This document shows positions 1 to 7,955 of a stretch of 64,000 bases of DNA, one piece after another; position 1 is the first letter of the stretch, and each line of letters starts with the position of its first letter. The notes under the pieces were generated by a model. That model was not told where the DNA came from. It saw only the letters and a program-made list of their open reading frames with translations, and ran no database searches. Origin of the DNA: Dehalococcoidia bacterium. GTDB taxonomy: Bacteria; Chloroflexota; Dehalococcoidia; DSTF01; JACRBR01. Both the position numbers and the translations under genes were made by a program. The DNA lies in assembly GCA_021462855.1 (NCBI GenBank), contig JAJTXQ010000049.1, forward strand, positions 88,743-152,742. The letters run 5' to 3'.

Positions 1-104
1 TCGACCCGCAGGGGAAGATCGCGCGGGTGTTCCCGAAGGTGAATCCCGCCGGCCATGCGATCGAGATCCTGCAGGCGCTGCAAGAAGCGAAGCGCGGGCA
101 GTAG
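1..104 (+). CDS. Thioredoxin-dependent peroxiredoxin (Bcp type), C-terminal end only
   Basis: Only the last 33 codons lie in the window, read in the frame beginning at base 3 and ending at TAG 102-104. The tail reads DPQGKIARVFPKVNPAGHA followed by EILQAL, which matches the C-terminal end of Bcp/PrxQ peroxiredoxins: the strand after 'lIDpdGkI', then a short helix. The family reduces organic peroxides with thioredoxin in the cytoplasm. The catalytic cysteines would lie upstream, outside the window. The call rests on a short stretch, so it is fairly but not fully secure. Confidence 0.7.
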   Translation, partial: DPQGKIARVFPKVNPAGHAIEILQALQEAKRGQ

Positions 105-139
105 CGCGCGGACTGTCCGCGCGGACGTGAGGTGATGCT

Positions 140-352
140 GTGCCACAGGGGAAGTGCGCGTTCTGCGGGACGTTCGTCACGGGCGGCGGCACGGCGATGG
201 GGAAGCACTCCGTCGCCTGCACCGCGTGCACGCCGCTGGCGAAGAAGTGGCTGGAGCGCCACGGGCTGATCGAGCCGGAGCCCGTTGCGGCGCCGGCCGG
301 CGGCAATGACGCCGACGCTCCCGCGGACGGGGACAAGAAGGGCGCCGAGTAG
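140..352 (+). CDS. Small zinc-ribbon-like protein
   Basis: A 70-residue protein with two CxxC knuckles, CAFC near residue 6 and CTAC near residue 27, separated by a glycine-rich loop. This spacing is typical of a small treble-clef or zinc-ribbon fold. The C-terminal third is low-complexity (Ala, Pro, Asp, Gly). The start is GTG 140: an in-frame TGA lies at 128-130 and a GAGGTGAT ribosome-binding site sits just upstream. It follows the peroxiredoxin end by 35 bases and could be cotranscribed with it. I do not recognise a named family; a nucleic-acid- or metal-binding role is only inferred from the cysteines. Confidence 0.6.
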   Translation: MPQGKCAFCGTFVTGGGTAMGKHSVACTACTPLAKKWLERHGLIEPEPVAAPAGGNDADAPADGDKKGAE

Positions 353-362
353 CGCCGCGCGG

Positions 363-809
363 CTATCCTCGCTGCAGCTTCATCAGCTTGCGTTCCGTCT
401 TCTCGCGCTGGCGGACGACCGTGCGGACGGTGAGGAACAGCCAGAACCCGAGCCACGCCACGAGCGCGTAGGAGCCGAGCGCGATCCGCGTCGTGTCGTT
501 GACGGGCTTGACGATCACGTCGTCGCCGCAGATGTCAATCACGGCGACGGGGGTCGCTGAGCCGCCGCCGCCGCCGCCGCCGCCACCGCTTTCGCCGCCT
601 GCGCCATTCACCGACAGGTCGCCGGGCACGTCGGCGGGCGCTGACCCGCCGCCGAACCCCATGCCGAGCCCGAAGTTGATGCGCGCCACCGGGATAAGCG
701 TATGGCCGTCGCGTTCGATGGGTGCGCCGAAGCACGATGCCGCGCTGAGTTCATCGGGGATCGAGCCGACACGGCGGACCAGCTCTTCGGTCGTGGTACT
801 GAGGTTCAT
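363..809 (-). CDS. GerW/YtfJ family protein with C-terminal membrane anchor
   Basis: A 148-residue protein. Residues about 20-100 carry the GerW (YtfJ) pattern: ASCFGAPIERDGHTLIPVA, then GLGMGFGGG, a poly-glycine linker and ATPVAVIDI. After the domain comes one hydrophobic helix (about 112-132, SYALVAWLGFWLFL) and a basic tail, so the protein is probably membrane-anchored. In Bacillus, GerW is a spore protein needed for germination, but the domain also occurs in non-spore-formers where its role is unknown. The start codon overlaps the stop of the upstream gene (ATGA, 806-809), which indicates translational coupling. Confidence 0.8.
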   Translation of the reverse strand: MNLSTTTEELVRRVGSIPDELSAASCFGAPIERDGHTLIPVARINFGLGMGFGGGSAPADVPGDLSVNGAGGESGGGGGGGGGSATPVAVIDICGDDVIVKPVNDTTRIALGSYALVAWLGFWLFLTVRTVVRQREKTERKLMKLQRG

Positions 810-1078
810 CGCTGCCTTCCTTTCAGGGCCTGGACGAGGGCGAACGCCGCGATTGGCGCGGCGAGAAACGCGAGGAGGCTGCTCGAGTGCTCGGGCAGCG
901 CCTGGCGGCGGACACCGCGCGCGTCGCTGACGATGACCGCGACGGGCGCCCGTTGCTCGATGCGCAGGCCGCGGCCGCCGGCGGTGACGTCGATGCCGCG
1001 GACGCAGACGACGGCGTCGATCGTCCGCGTGGCGCCGGACGAGATGGTGACGGGGGCGAGGTCGTTGATGATGCGCAT
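806..1078 (-). CDS. Small tail-anchored protein coupled to the GerW-family gene
   Basis: A 90-residue protein hidden inside a longer antisense ORF of the track. It begins MRIINDLAPVTISSG at ATG 1078, with an AGGG ribosome-binding site in front. The first 60 residues look beta-rich, and the last 25 contain a hydrophobic helix (LLAFLAAPIAAFALV) followed by basic residues. Its TGA overlaps the ATG of the GerW-family gene by four bases, so the two are almost certainly one operon and may form a complex at the membrane. Family unknown; existence is supported by the overlap and by coherent protein composition compared with the arginine-rich antisense frames. Confidence 0.6.
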   Translation of the reverse strand: MRIINDLAPVTISSGATRTIDAVVCVRGIDVTAGGRGLRIEQRAPVAVIVSDARGVRRQALPEHSSSLLAFLAAPIAAFALVQALKGRQR

Positions 1079-1147
1079 GGTGGCCCTGGGCCGGCGCGAA
1101 CCGCGGGTCTCACAGGGAGCACAGCCCGGTCCGCGCCGCGTCCCACG

Positions 1148-1177
1148 ATCATGCGCCGATGAGCGGGGAGGATGCAA
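1148..1177 (-). promoter_or_regulatory. Candidate promoter of the GerW operon
   Basis: On the minus strand TTGCAT (1172-1177) is followed after 18 bases by CATGAT (1148-1153), giving a transcript that would start about 65 bases before the ATG at 1078. Match to sigma-70 consensus is moderate. Confidence 0.35.
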
Positions 1178-1251
1178 TGGGTCACGGGCTTCAGATCGAT
1201 GACGAAAACGAAAGGGTTCGCCGCCTGGACACGACATAACGGATGCTGGCC

Positions 1252-1273
1252 TTACAGAGCGTTTACAGAGAGT
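1252..1273 (+). repeat. Two 11-bp tandem direct repeats, candidate response-regulator site
   Basis: TTACAGAGCGT (1252-1262) is followed directly by TTACAGAGAGT (1263-1273), identical at 10 of 11 positions. Direct repeats with an 11-base period put both copies on the same face of the helix, as in binding sites of OmpR/PhoB-family regulators. The site lies about 100 bases upstream of the secreted-protein gene at 1377, and an OmpR-type regulator is encoded at 2022. Confidence 0.5.
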
Positions 1274-1336
1274 TTCCGGCGCGGCGACGGCAGGTTCACC
1301 ACAGAATCGCCTGGCCGAACGATAGTGATAAGGAGA

Positions 1337-1353
1337 GGACGGGCGGCCCGTCC
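1337..1353 (+). repeat. 17-bp palindrome in the leader of the secreted-protein gene
   Basis: GGACGGGC (1337-1344) and GCCCGTCC (1346-1353) are perfect inverted repeats around a single G, about 23 bases before the start codon at 1377. It could be a repressor operator; the one-base loop makes an RNA hairpin less likely. Confidence 0.4.
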
Positions 1354-1376
1354 GCCGTACTGCAAAGGAGTGGGAG

Positions 1377-1871
1377 ATGTTGAAGCGACTGTCAATCCTC
1401 GCGTCGCTCGCCGTCATCGCGGCGATGGCATTTGCGGCGATGGCGCCGGTGGCGTCGGCCGAAGAGCCGTCGGGCGAGATGGTGGGCGGCGTGTTCCTGC
1501 GTGGCGCAGGGGCGATCGATGCCGAGGGCACGGGCCTTGCGGCGATGAAGGGCCGGATGGACCTGAACGTCTCGGCGGAGGCGGGCATCCTGCTCGTCAA
1601 GGACATCGCGGGTGACGCGGACGTTGAGGTGACCGGCCACGGCGAGACGACGGAGTGGCTGGGATTCGACGTGTACTTCGGGTTCGACGGCCAGGCGAGC
1701 ATCGTTGGCAGCCACGTGGCGGTGATCGTCGTCGGCGAGGGGATTGACCTGCACGTGGCGGGCAAGGGCTGGGCGTACCTGAAGGGCCGCGGCACCGTGG
1801 AGATCCGCGGGCACGGGTCGCGTCCATGGACGGAAGAGGGCACCTTCGCCGGTGTCGGGGCGCCGGAGTAG
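1377..1871 (+). CDS. Secreted beta-rich protein of unknown function
   Basis: A 164-residue protein with a clear Sec signal peptide: MLKR, a hydrophobic core, then APVASA|EE with likely cleavage near residue 28. The mature part alternates short Gly/Val/Asp-rich strands (GAGAIDAEGTG, GDADVEVTGHG, GKGWAYLKGRGTVEIRGHG), suggesting a beta-solenoid or beta-sandwich built of about 20-residue repeats, with no cysteines. The start ATG 1377 is preceded by AAAGGAGTGGG. Upstream lie two 11-bp direct repeats and a 17-bp palindrome, so it appears regulated; downstream is a strong terminator. I do not recognise the family. Confidence 0.7.
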   Translation: MLKRLSILASLAVIAAMAFAAMAPVASAEEPSGEMVGGVFLRGAGAIDAEGTGLAAMKGRMDLNVSAEAGILLVKDIAGDADVEVTGHGETTEWLGFDVYFGFDGQASIVGSHVAVIVVGEGIDLHVAGKGWAYLKGRGTVEIRGHGSRPWTEEGTFAGVGAPE

Positions 1872-1894
1872 GCGCAGGGACACCGGTCGCGCAC

Positions 1895-1922
1895 AGCGGG
1901 GGCGCCCCAGGCGCCCCCGCTT
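1895..1922 (+). terminator. Rho-independent-type terminator after the secreted-protein gene
   Basis: AGCGGGGGCGC (1895-1905) pairs perfectly with GCGCCCCCGCT (1911-1921) around the loop CCCAG. Only two T residues follow, so it is GC-strong but U-poor. Confidence 0.7.
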
Positions 1923-2021
1923 GCCGCATATGCGGGATTTCCCGTGGCCAATTGCATCGCACGGCGGCGCGGCGGCGGCCCGCTGCCGTACGATACTTCC
2001 AGTGACTGCGAGGGAGCGACG

Positions 2022-2720
2022 ATGCCAGCATCGGGCAAGGTCCTGATCGTCGATGACGACGCCGCGATCCGCGAGCTGGCGTCGCTGTACCTGCAGAAGG
2101 ACGGGTTCGACGTGATCGTCGCGGCCGATGGCCCGGCGGCGATCGAGCGGATCGCGGCCGAGCGGCCGAACCTCGTCGTGCTCGACCTGATGATGCCAGG
2201 CATGAGCGGCTACGACGTGTGCCGCCAGGTGCGCGCCGACAGCAACGTGCCGATCGTGATGCTGACCGCGCGCGATGACGACGTGGACAAGATCGTCGGG
2301 CTGGAGCTCGGCGCGGACGACTACCTGACAAAGCCGTTCAACCCCCGCGAGCTCGTCGCGCGCGTGAAGGCGGTGCTGCGGCGCAGCGACGCGGCGACGC
2401 CGGCGACGCCCGCTGCGGGCGTGGTGCGCGTCGGGGCGCTGGCGATTGACAAGCAGCGCCGCGAGGCGCACATCGGCGACCGCGAGCTGAGTCTGCGCAC
2501 GAAGGAGTTCGACCTGCTGGCCGCGCTCGCCGAGAACGCGGGCATTGTGCTGACGCGCGAGCAGCTGCTCGACCGGGTGTGGGGCTACAGCTTCTACGGC
2601 GAGACGCGCACGGTAGACGTGCACGTGCAGCACATCCGCGCGAAGCTGGCGGACAGCGGCATTGCGGTGGTGACGGTGCGTGGCGTGGGGTACAAGCTGG
2701 CCCACGACCGGGCGCGGTAG
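2022..2720 (+). CDS. OmpR/PhoB-family response regulator
   Basis: A 232-residue two-domain regulator. The receiver domain (about 5-120) has the acidic pair VDDD, phospho-acceptor Asp in VVLDLMMPGM, switch Thr in MLTARDDD and Lys in YLTKPFNP. The C-terminal winged-helix domain (about 135-230) has LRTKEFDLLAAL and ends VRGVGYKL, diagnostic of OmpR-type DNA-binding domains. The start is ATG 2022 rather than 1944, because GAGGGAGCGACG precedes it and the receiver begins immediately. It lies four bases upstream of the histidine kinase gene, its likely partner. The 11-bp direct repeats at 1252 are a plausible target, by inference. Confidence 0.93.
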   Translation: MPASGKVLIVDDDAAIRELASLYLQKDGFDVIVAADGPAAIERIAAERPNLVVLDLMMPGMSGYDVCRQVRADSNVPIVMLTARDDDVDKIVGLELGADDYLTKPFNPRELVARVKAVLRRSDAATPATPAAGVVRVGALAIDKQRREAHIGDRELSLRTKEFDLLAALAENAGIVLTREQLLDRVWGYSFYGETRTVDVHVQHIRAKLADSGIAVVTVRGVGYKLAHDRAR

Positions 2721-2724
2721 GCTG

Positions 2725-4245
2725 ATGTTCAGCAGCCTGCGGTCCCGGCTCCTCGCGTCGTTCGCGGCGATCGTGCTGATCACGCTGCTGGCGGCGGGGC
2801 TCGCGCTGTATGCGCGCATGGGGAGCTATCGCAGCGACCTGGACGAGAGCACGCTGCGGCAGGTCGCTTCGCCGATCTACTACAACCTCGCGCTGTTCGT
2901 GCCTGCCGGCGACGGGCAGGGCGGCCAGCTCGCCGGGCGCCGCCTGCGCGCCGAGCTGCTCGAATATTTGCGCGTGCAGAACGAGGCCGGCATCTCGGTG
3001 ATGTTGATCGATGCCGAGGGGCGCGTCATCCGGGAGTCGACGACCGATGAGCGGCTGCTCGACCTGCGGTTCGACGTGCCGGCGGCTTCGACGCGCGGGC
3101 CGGACTTCGCGGAGCTGCCGGTGCAGCGCTACAGCGTCGATGGCGGCGGCGACCTGAACTACGTGATCGTGCCGACGACGCGGCTGGTCCGCGCAGCGCA
3201 GGGCAACATCTACGCCATCGTCGTGGCGCTGCCGGAAAACAGCCGGCGGGAGGTGTTCCGGGAGCTGGCGGGACGGCTGCTGTTCGCCGGCGGGATCGCG
3301 CTCGTCGCGGCAACCGTCGTCGGCGTGGCGCTGATCGCGTCGCTATACCGGCCGCTGGGCAAGGTGACTGCGGGTGTGCGGGCGGTGGCGGCCGGGCGGT
3401 TCGGCGAGCGCGTGCCCGTCGAAGGCCCGCGCGAGATCCGCGAGCTGGCGCGGGACGTGAACACGATGGCCGACTCCGTGCAGGACTCGCAGCGGATGCT
3501 GCGCGAGTTCCTGGCGAACGTGTCGCATGAACTGCGGACGCCGCTGACATCGATCCGGGGATTCTCACAGGCGATGCTCGACGGGACGCTGGAGTCGCCG
3601 GACGAGCGTGCGCGGGCGGCGCGCGTGATCGACGTCGAGTCGCGGCGGGTGCTGCACCTGGTGGGCGAGCTCCTGGACCTGTCGCGCATCGAGTCAGGGC
3701 AGCAGAAGATGGAGACCGCGCGGGTGAGCGTCGCCGAGTTGCTGGCGCACGTCCGCGACGTGTTCGCGCTGCGCGCCGATGAAGCGGGCATCGCGTTCCA
3801 CGTGGCGGGGGAGGCCGGCGACGCGTTCGTGCGCGCCGACTTCGACCGCATCGAGCAGGTGCTGGGCAACCTGCTTGACAACGCGTTCCGGCACACGCCG
3901 TCCGGCGGGCGCATCGATGCCGGCGCGCGGGCGGCAGCGGGCGGGTTCGTCGAGCTGTACGTCGCGGACAACGGGCCGGGCATCGCACCGGAGGACCTGC
4001 CGCACGTGTTCGACCGGTTCTATCGCAGCCAGCTCGGTGAGCCGGAGATGCCGGGCACGGGGCTCGGGCTGGCGATCTCGCGCGAGATCGTGCGTGCGCA
4101 CGGCGGCGCGATCCGCGTGGCTTCGCGCGAGGGTGGCGGAACGGAGTTCGCGTTCACGCTTCCGGCCGATGCCGGTGACGCGGCGGCGCCGGAGCGGGGA
4201 GCGTCGACGTCCGGGCGGCGGGCGGGCGACGCTCCGGCGGGGTAG
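2725..4245 (+). CDS. Sensor histidine kinase
   Basis: A 506-residue membrane kinase. TM1 spans about 8-30, followed by an extracytoplasmic sensor region of about 140 residues with no recognised domain; TM2 lies at about 185-207 and a HAMP segment follows. The HisKA dimerisation helix carries the phospho-accepting His in ANVSHELRTPLTSI. The ATPase domain shows the N box (DNAFRHTP), G1 (DNGPGI), F box (DRFYR) and G2 (GTGLGLAI). ATG 2725 was chosen because it is four bases after the response-regulator stop. Its TAG directly abuts the stop of the convergent peptidase gene. The signal sensed is unknown. Confidence 0.93.
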   Translation: MFSSLRSRLLASFAAIVLITLLAAGLALYARMGSYRSDLDESTLRQVASPIYYNLALFVPAGDGQGGQLAGRRLRAELLEYLRVQNEAGISVMLIDAEGRVIRESTTDERLLDLRFDVPAASTRGPDFAELPVQRYSVDGGGDLNYVIVPTTRLVRAAQGNIYAIVVALPENSRREVFRELAGRLLFAGGIALVAATVVGVALIASLYRPLGKVTAGVRAVAAGRFGERVPVEGPREIRELARDVNTMADSVQDSQRMLREFLANVSHELRTPLTSIRGFSQAMLDGTLESPDERARAARVIDVESRRVLHLVGELLDLSRIESGQQKMETARVSVAELLAHVRDVFALRADEAGIAFHVAGEAGDAFVRADFDRIEQVLGNLLDNAFRHTPSGGRIDAGARAAAGGFVELYVADNGPGIAPEDLPHVFDRFYRSQLGEPEMPGTGLGLAISREIVRAHGGAIRVASREGGGTEFAFTLPADAGDAAAPERGASTSGRRAGDAPAG

Positions 4246-6201
4246 CTACTCGAGCCCGAGTTCGCGCAGGGACGCGTCGCTGTTCGGCTCGCGGCCGAGG
4301 AAGTCGCGCACCAGGACGTCGCCATCGACGCTGCCGCCGCGTTCGAGCACGGTCTCGCGGTACTGCTGACCGGTGGCGCGGTCGAGCACCCCGGCATGCT
4401 CGAAACGAGTGAACATGTCATCGCCGAAGACGCGCGACCAGAGGTAGCCGTAGTAGCCGGCGTCGTAGCCGAACAGGTGGCCGAAGCCCGACTGGAAGTG
4501 CGTGCCGTCCGGGTAGGGAAAGCCGGTGACGGGGTACAGCTCGCGGAGCGTCGCGGTGGTGTCGCCGCTGAAGCCTGGCGAGTGGTACGCGAAGTCGAGC
4601 CGCGCGAAGAACAGCTGTCGCAGCGTGGCGATGCCGGAGCTGACGCGCTTGGCGCGGATCATCGCGTCGAGGAGGTCGTCGGGGAGCGGCTCGCCGGTCT
4701 CGTGGTGGCGCGAGAACGAGCGCAGGATGTCGCGGTCCCACACCCAGTGCTCGAGCATCTGCGACGGCGCCTCGACAAAGTCGCGCTCGGTCGATGAGCC
4801 GCTGAACTCGGCGAAGCGCGCGCGCGTGAGCGTCTGATGCAGGATGTGGCCGAACTCGTGGAAGAACGTCACGACCTCGGTGTGGCGCAGGAGCGACGGC
4901 GCCCCGGCGCCAGGCTTGGTGAAGTTGGCGACGATGGCGCTGACCGGCTGCTGGTAGGCCTCCCCGTCGAGCGCGCGACCGGGGCGGAGCGTGAACGCGG
5001 CGGCGTGGTTGAACTTGTTCGGGCGCGGGTACAGGTCCATGTAGAAGCGCGCCAACGGCGCGCTTTCGCCGTCGTTGTAGATGTCGTACGCCTGCACGTC
5101 CTCGTGCCAGACGCTGGCGCCGGCGACGCGCTCGTAGCGGATGCCGAGCAGGCGCTGCGTGACGGCGAACAGGCCTTCGACGACGGCCTCGAGCGGGAAA
5201 TAGGTTGCGACGGTGAAGTCGTCGACGGCGTACTCCGTCTTGAGCAGGCGGTTGGTGTAGAACCACCAGTCCCAGATGTTGATCTGGCTGTCGCCGGCGT
5301 GCGCCTGCTTGGCCTCGCCGAGCTTCGCGAGGTCGGCGCGCGCCTTCACGTCGACCTTTGCTTGCAGGTCGCGGAGGAACGCATCGACGGCGCCGCGCGT
5401 CTTCGCCATGCGCTTTTCGACGATATACGCCGCCCACGAGTCGTAGCCGAGCAGCGTCGCGATCTCGTTGCGGATGCGGATGGCTTCTTCGAGCACGGCG
5501 ATGTTGCCGTCCCCGCCCTTGTTCTGGTTCTTGATGAACAGCTGCCGGCGCAGGCCGGCGGACTCGGCGTTGTCCATGAACGGCATGATCTCGGGATAGT
5601 CGAGCGAGACGCGGTACCTGGTGACGCCGCCCTCGTCGACGGTCTTGAGGCCGTCGATCCAGCGGTCGGGCATGCCGGCAAGCTCCTCGCGCGTGGCCAG
5701 GATGCCGTCGTCCCAGGTGTCGATCGCCTTGCGGAAGTCGGTGCCGAGCTCGACGAGCCGCTGCATCAGCTCCTGCACGCGGGCGCGCTGCTCGTCGGGC
5801 AGGCCGAAGCCGTTGCGGCGATAGTCGCGCAGCGTGTGCTCGAGGAGGCGCGCGGCCTCGCCTTCGAGCGCCGCGGCTTCTGCCGTGGCCGAGAACTCCT
5901 TGACGGCGCGATACAGATCCTCGCGAAAGCCGATGCCGACGGCGTAGGTGCTGAGCTTCTGCTCCCACTCGCGCGCGGTCTCGCGCAGCGTGTCATCGGC
6001 GGCGACGTAGGCCATGAACTGGTACGGCGTGGCGCGCATGAGCGCGTCGGACGCCTCTTCGAGCGTGCCGAAGGTGCGGGCGAACGTACGCTCGCCCGCC
6101 GGCACGGCGACGATCTGCGCGATCAGCTCGTCGCAGCGGCTCATCGCCGCCTCGCTGGCCTGGATGACGGCCTCGGGCGTGAGTGCGTGGAACTCGATCA
6201 T
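4246..6201 (-). CDS. M3-family oligoendopeptidase
   Basis: A 651-residue cytoplasmic metallopeptidase. The zinc site HEFGH is in VVTFFHEFGHILHQTL, with the third ligand region EAPSQMLEHW about 25 residues on, as in thimet/oligopeptidase A-type M3 enzymes. Length and all-helical composition fit the family, which degrades short peptides. There is no signal peptide. The track starts at 6219, but ATG 6201 (MIEFHAL) has GGGAGGA seven bases upstream and is preferred. It is convergent with the histidine kinase gene and divergent from the nitrilase gene. Confidence 0.92.
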   Translation of the reverse strand: MIEFHALTPEAVIQASEAAMSRCDELIAQIVAVPAGERTFARTFGTLEEASDALMRATPYQFMAYVAADDTLRETAREWEQKLSTYAVGIGFREDLYRAVKEFSATAEAAALEGEAARLLEHTLRDYRRNGFGLPDEQRARVQELMQRLVELGTDFRKAIDTWDDGILATREELAGMPDRWIDGLKTVDEGGVTRYRVSLDYPEIMPFMDNAESAGLRRQLFIKNQNKGGDGNIAVLEEAIRIRNEIATLLGYDSWAAYIVEKRMAKTRGAVDAFLRDLQAKVDVKARADLAKLGEAKQAHAGDSQINIWDWWFYTNRLLKTEYAVDDFTVATYFPLEAVVEGLFAVTQRLLGIRYERVAGASVWHEDVQAYDIYNDGESAPLARFYMDLYPRPNKFNHAAAFTLRPGRALDGEAYQQPVSAIVANFTKPGAGAPSLLRHTEVVTFFHEFGHILHQTLTRARFAEFSGSSTERDFVEAPSQMLEHWVWDRDILRSFSRHHETGEPLPDDLLDAMIRAKRVSSGIATLRQLFFARLDFAYHSPGFSGDTTATLRELYPVTGFPYPDGTHFQSGFGHLFGYDAGYYGYLWSRVFGDDMFTRFEHAGVLDRATGQQYRETVLERGGSVDGDVLVRDFLGREPNSDASLRELGLE

Positions 6202-6272
6202 GCGGCAGTCCTCCCGCACGAAGGCTAGCCCACGTGCCGCGCCCGCGCTACCGGCCGGGCGGCCGCCGCTGT

Positions 6273-6278
6273 TATGCT
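6273..6278 (+). promoter_or_regulatory. -10 element of a probable leaderless nitrilase transcript
   Basis: TATGCT ends seven bases before ATG 6286, with no Shine-Dalgarno in between. This argues that the earlier in-frame ATG at 6274 is part of the promoter, not the start. Confidence 0.45.
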
Positions 6279-6285
6279 CGAACCG

Positions 6286-7923
6286 ATGTCACGCACCGCC
6301 CGCATCGCGCTCGTGCAGCTGCCGGCATTCTCGATCGAGGACGCGGCGGCTTCGCTCGATCACACGCTCGCGCGGATCGACGTCGCGGCGGCGGAGCGCC
6401 CGGACATCATCGCACTGCCCGAGGTGACGTACCCGGCGTACTTCCTCGGGCCAGCGCACGAGCGGCCGCCGGTGCTCGCGCCGGCGGAGGCGATGGCGCG
6501 GTTCGCCGCGAAGGCGCGCGAACACCGGGCATACATCGCCGCGGGCCTGGCGCTCGACGCGCCGGGCGGCGGCTACGCCAACGGCGCGGTGCTGTTTGGC
6601 CGGGACGGCGCGGTCGCCGGGCGGTATGACAAGTCGTTCCTCTGGCACTTCGACGAGCGATGGTTCGCGCCCGGGAGCGCGTACCCGGTGTTCGACACCG
6701 ACGTCGGGCGGATCGGCATGCTGATCTGCGCCGACGGGCGGCTCCCCGAGATCGCCCGGTCGCTGGCGCTGCAAGGCGCGGAGTTGATCCTCGACCTGAC
6801 GGCGTGGGTGAGCGGCGGGCGCCGCGCGGAGGAGCTGACGACGGTCCAGCGCGAGTACCTGATGCCGGCGCGCGCGGTCGAGAATGGCGTGTGGTTCGCC
6901 TGCGCCGACAAGTTCGGCATCGAAGCGGAGAGCATCGTCTACTGCGGGCGGTCGTGCGTGATCGACCCGGCGGGGCGGATCGTCGCGGAGCTTGGCGTCG
7001 AGGACGACGCGGCGCTGGTGTACGACGTGCCGCTGGCGCCGGCTGCGCCGCCGGTGCCACGGCGTCCGGCGCTGTACGGCGCGCTGACGGAGCCGACCGA
7101 GGCGCTGCCGGTGATGGCGACGTTAGGCGAACGCGTCGCGCTTCCTGAACATGAGCGGCGGATCGCGGTGGTGCAGATGCCGCCGCCGGCGACCGGCGTG
7201 GCGTTTGTCGAGGCGGCGCGGCGGCACGCGCGGCGGCTCGCGTTGCACGATGCCGACCTGGCGCTGTTTCCCGCGATGCCCGGCCGGCTCCGCGCCGCGT
7301 ACCCGCACGACGAGGTGGTCGGTGGCATGCTCGCGCTCGCGCGCGAGACGAAGATGCTGCTGGCGTTCACGGTGAACGAGGGCGCCGCGGGGGAAGGCCG
7401 GCGGCTGGTGTACCTCGTCGGGCCGGAGGGCGTGGCGGGGCGGCACGCGCAGACGCACAAGCCGGCCGCGCGGCGCTTCGCATCGCTGCCGCTCGGCGAC
7501 GCCCCGTGCGAGGTCATCGAGACGCCGCTGGGACGCATCGGCCTGCTGTTCGGCACGGAGGCCGTCGTGCCGGAGGCGCCGCGGTCGCTGATGCTCCGCG
7601 GGGCGGAGATCCTGCTCATCGCCGCGGACCATCCGCCCTACCCGCTGGCGACGATCGCGCGCGCCCGCGCCGACGAGAACCGCGTGTTCGTGGCGACGGC
7701 GAGCGCGCCGGCGGCGAACGGCGCGTCGATGATCGTCGACCCGGCGGGACGCGTGCTGGCGCAGGCGCTGGAGCAGAGCGTGCTGGCGGTGAGCGCGACG
7801 GGGAACCGCGCGCTGAGCCATCTGAAGGCGATGGCGCCGGGGACGGACGCCGTCCGCAACCGCCGCCCGGAGAGCTACGGCGCACTCACGCGCGAGCCTT
7901 CGGCTGCGGGCACCGTGGTATAA
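6286..7923 (+). CDS. Tandem carbon-nitrogen hydrolase (nitrilase superfamily), second domain degenerate
   Basis: A 545-residue protein made of two nitrilase-fold domains. Domain 1 (about 1-265) keeps the catalytic triad: Glu46 in LPEVTY, Lys116 in DKSFLWHFDE and Cys148 in MLICADGR, so it can hydrolyse or condense amides or nitriles. Domain 2 (about 280-540) has the same strand order but the Glu position reads FPAMPG and the Cys position reads LLFGTEAV, leaving only Lys (THKPAA). Domain 2 is therefore probably structural or regulatory. Substrate is not predictable. ATG 6286 is chosen from the -10 spacing. The final codons overlap a TATAAT for the next gene. Confidence 0.85.
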   Translation: MSRTARIALVQLPAFSIEDAAASLDHTLARIDVAAAERPDIIALPEVTYPAYFLGPAHERPPVLAPAEAMARFAAKAREHRAYIAAGLALDAPGGGYANGAVLFGRDGAVAGRYDKSFLWHFDERWFAPGSAYPVFDTDVGRIGMLICADGRLPEIARSLALQGAELILDLTAWVSGGRRAEELTTVQREYLMPARAVENGVWFACADKFGIEAESIVYCGRSCVIDPAGRIVAELGVEDDAALVYDVPLAPAAPPVPRRPALYGALTEPTEALPVMATLGERVALPEHERRIAVVQMPPPATGVAFVEAARRHARRLALHDADLALFPAMPGRLRAAYPHDEVVGGMLALARETKMLLAFTVNEGAAGEGRRLVYLVGPEGVAGRHAQTHKPAARRFASLPLGDAPCEVIETPLGRIGLLFGTEAVVPEAPRSLMLRGAEILLIAADHPPYPLATIARARADENRVFVATASAPAANGASMIVDPAGRVLAQALEQSVLAVSATGNRALSHLKAMAPGTDAVRNRRPESYGALTREPSAAGTVV

Positions 7924-7924
7924 T
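7919..7924 (+). promoter_or_regulatory. Consensus -10 box overlapping the nitrilase stop codon
   Basis: TATAAT overlaps the TAA stop of the nitrilase gene. No good -35 is visible. It would drive the RDD gene with a leader of about 25 bases. Confidence 0.45.
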
Positions 7925-7955
7925 CCGCCGTCATTCGCTGGCCGAGGTCCGCGCT

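Noticed and set aside
806-2203. 465-aa minus-strand ORF
   Set aside because: Only its last 90 codons look like protein; the rest is Arg/Pro/Ser-rich sequence antisense to the secreted protein and response regulator genes.
1392-2819. 475-aa minus-strand ORF
   Set aside because: Antisense to clear response-regulator motifs; His/Arg/Ala-rich composition typical of shadow frames in GC-rich DNA.
6274-6285. Earlier ATG of the nitrilase ORF
   Set aside because: It lies within the TATGCT promoter element and has no ribosome-binding site.
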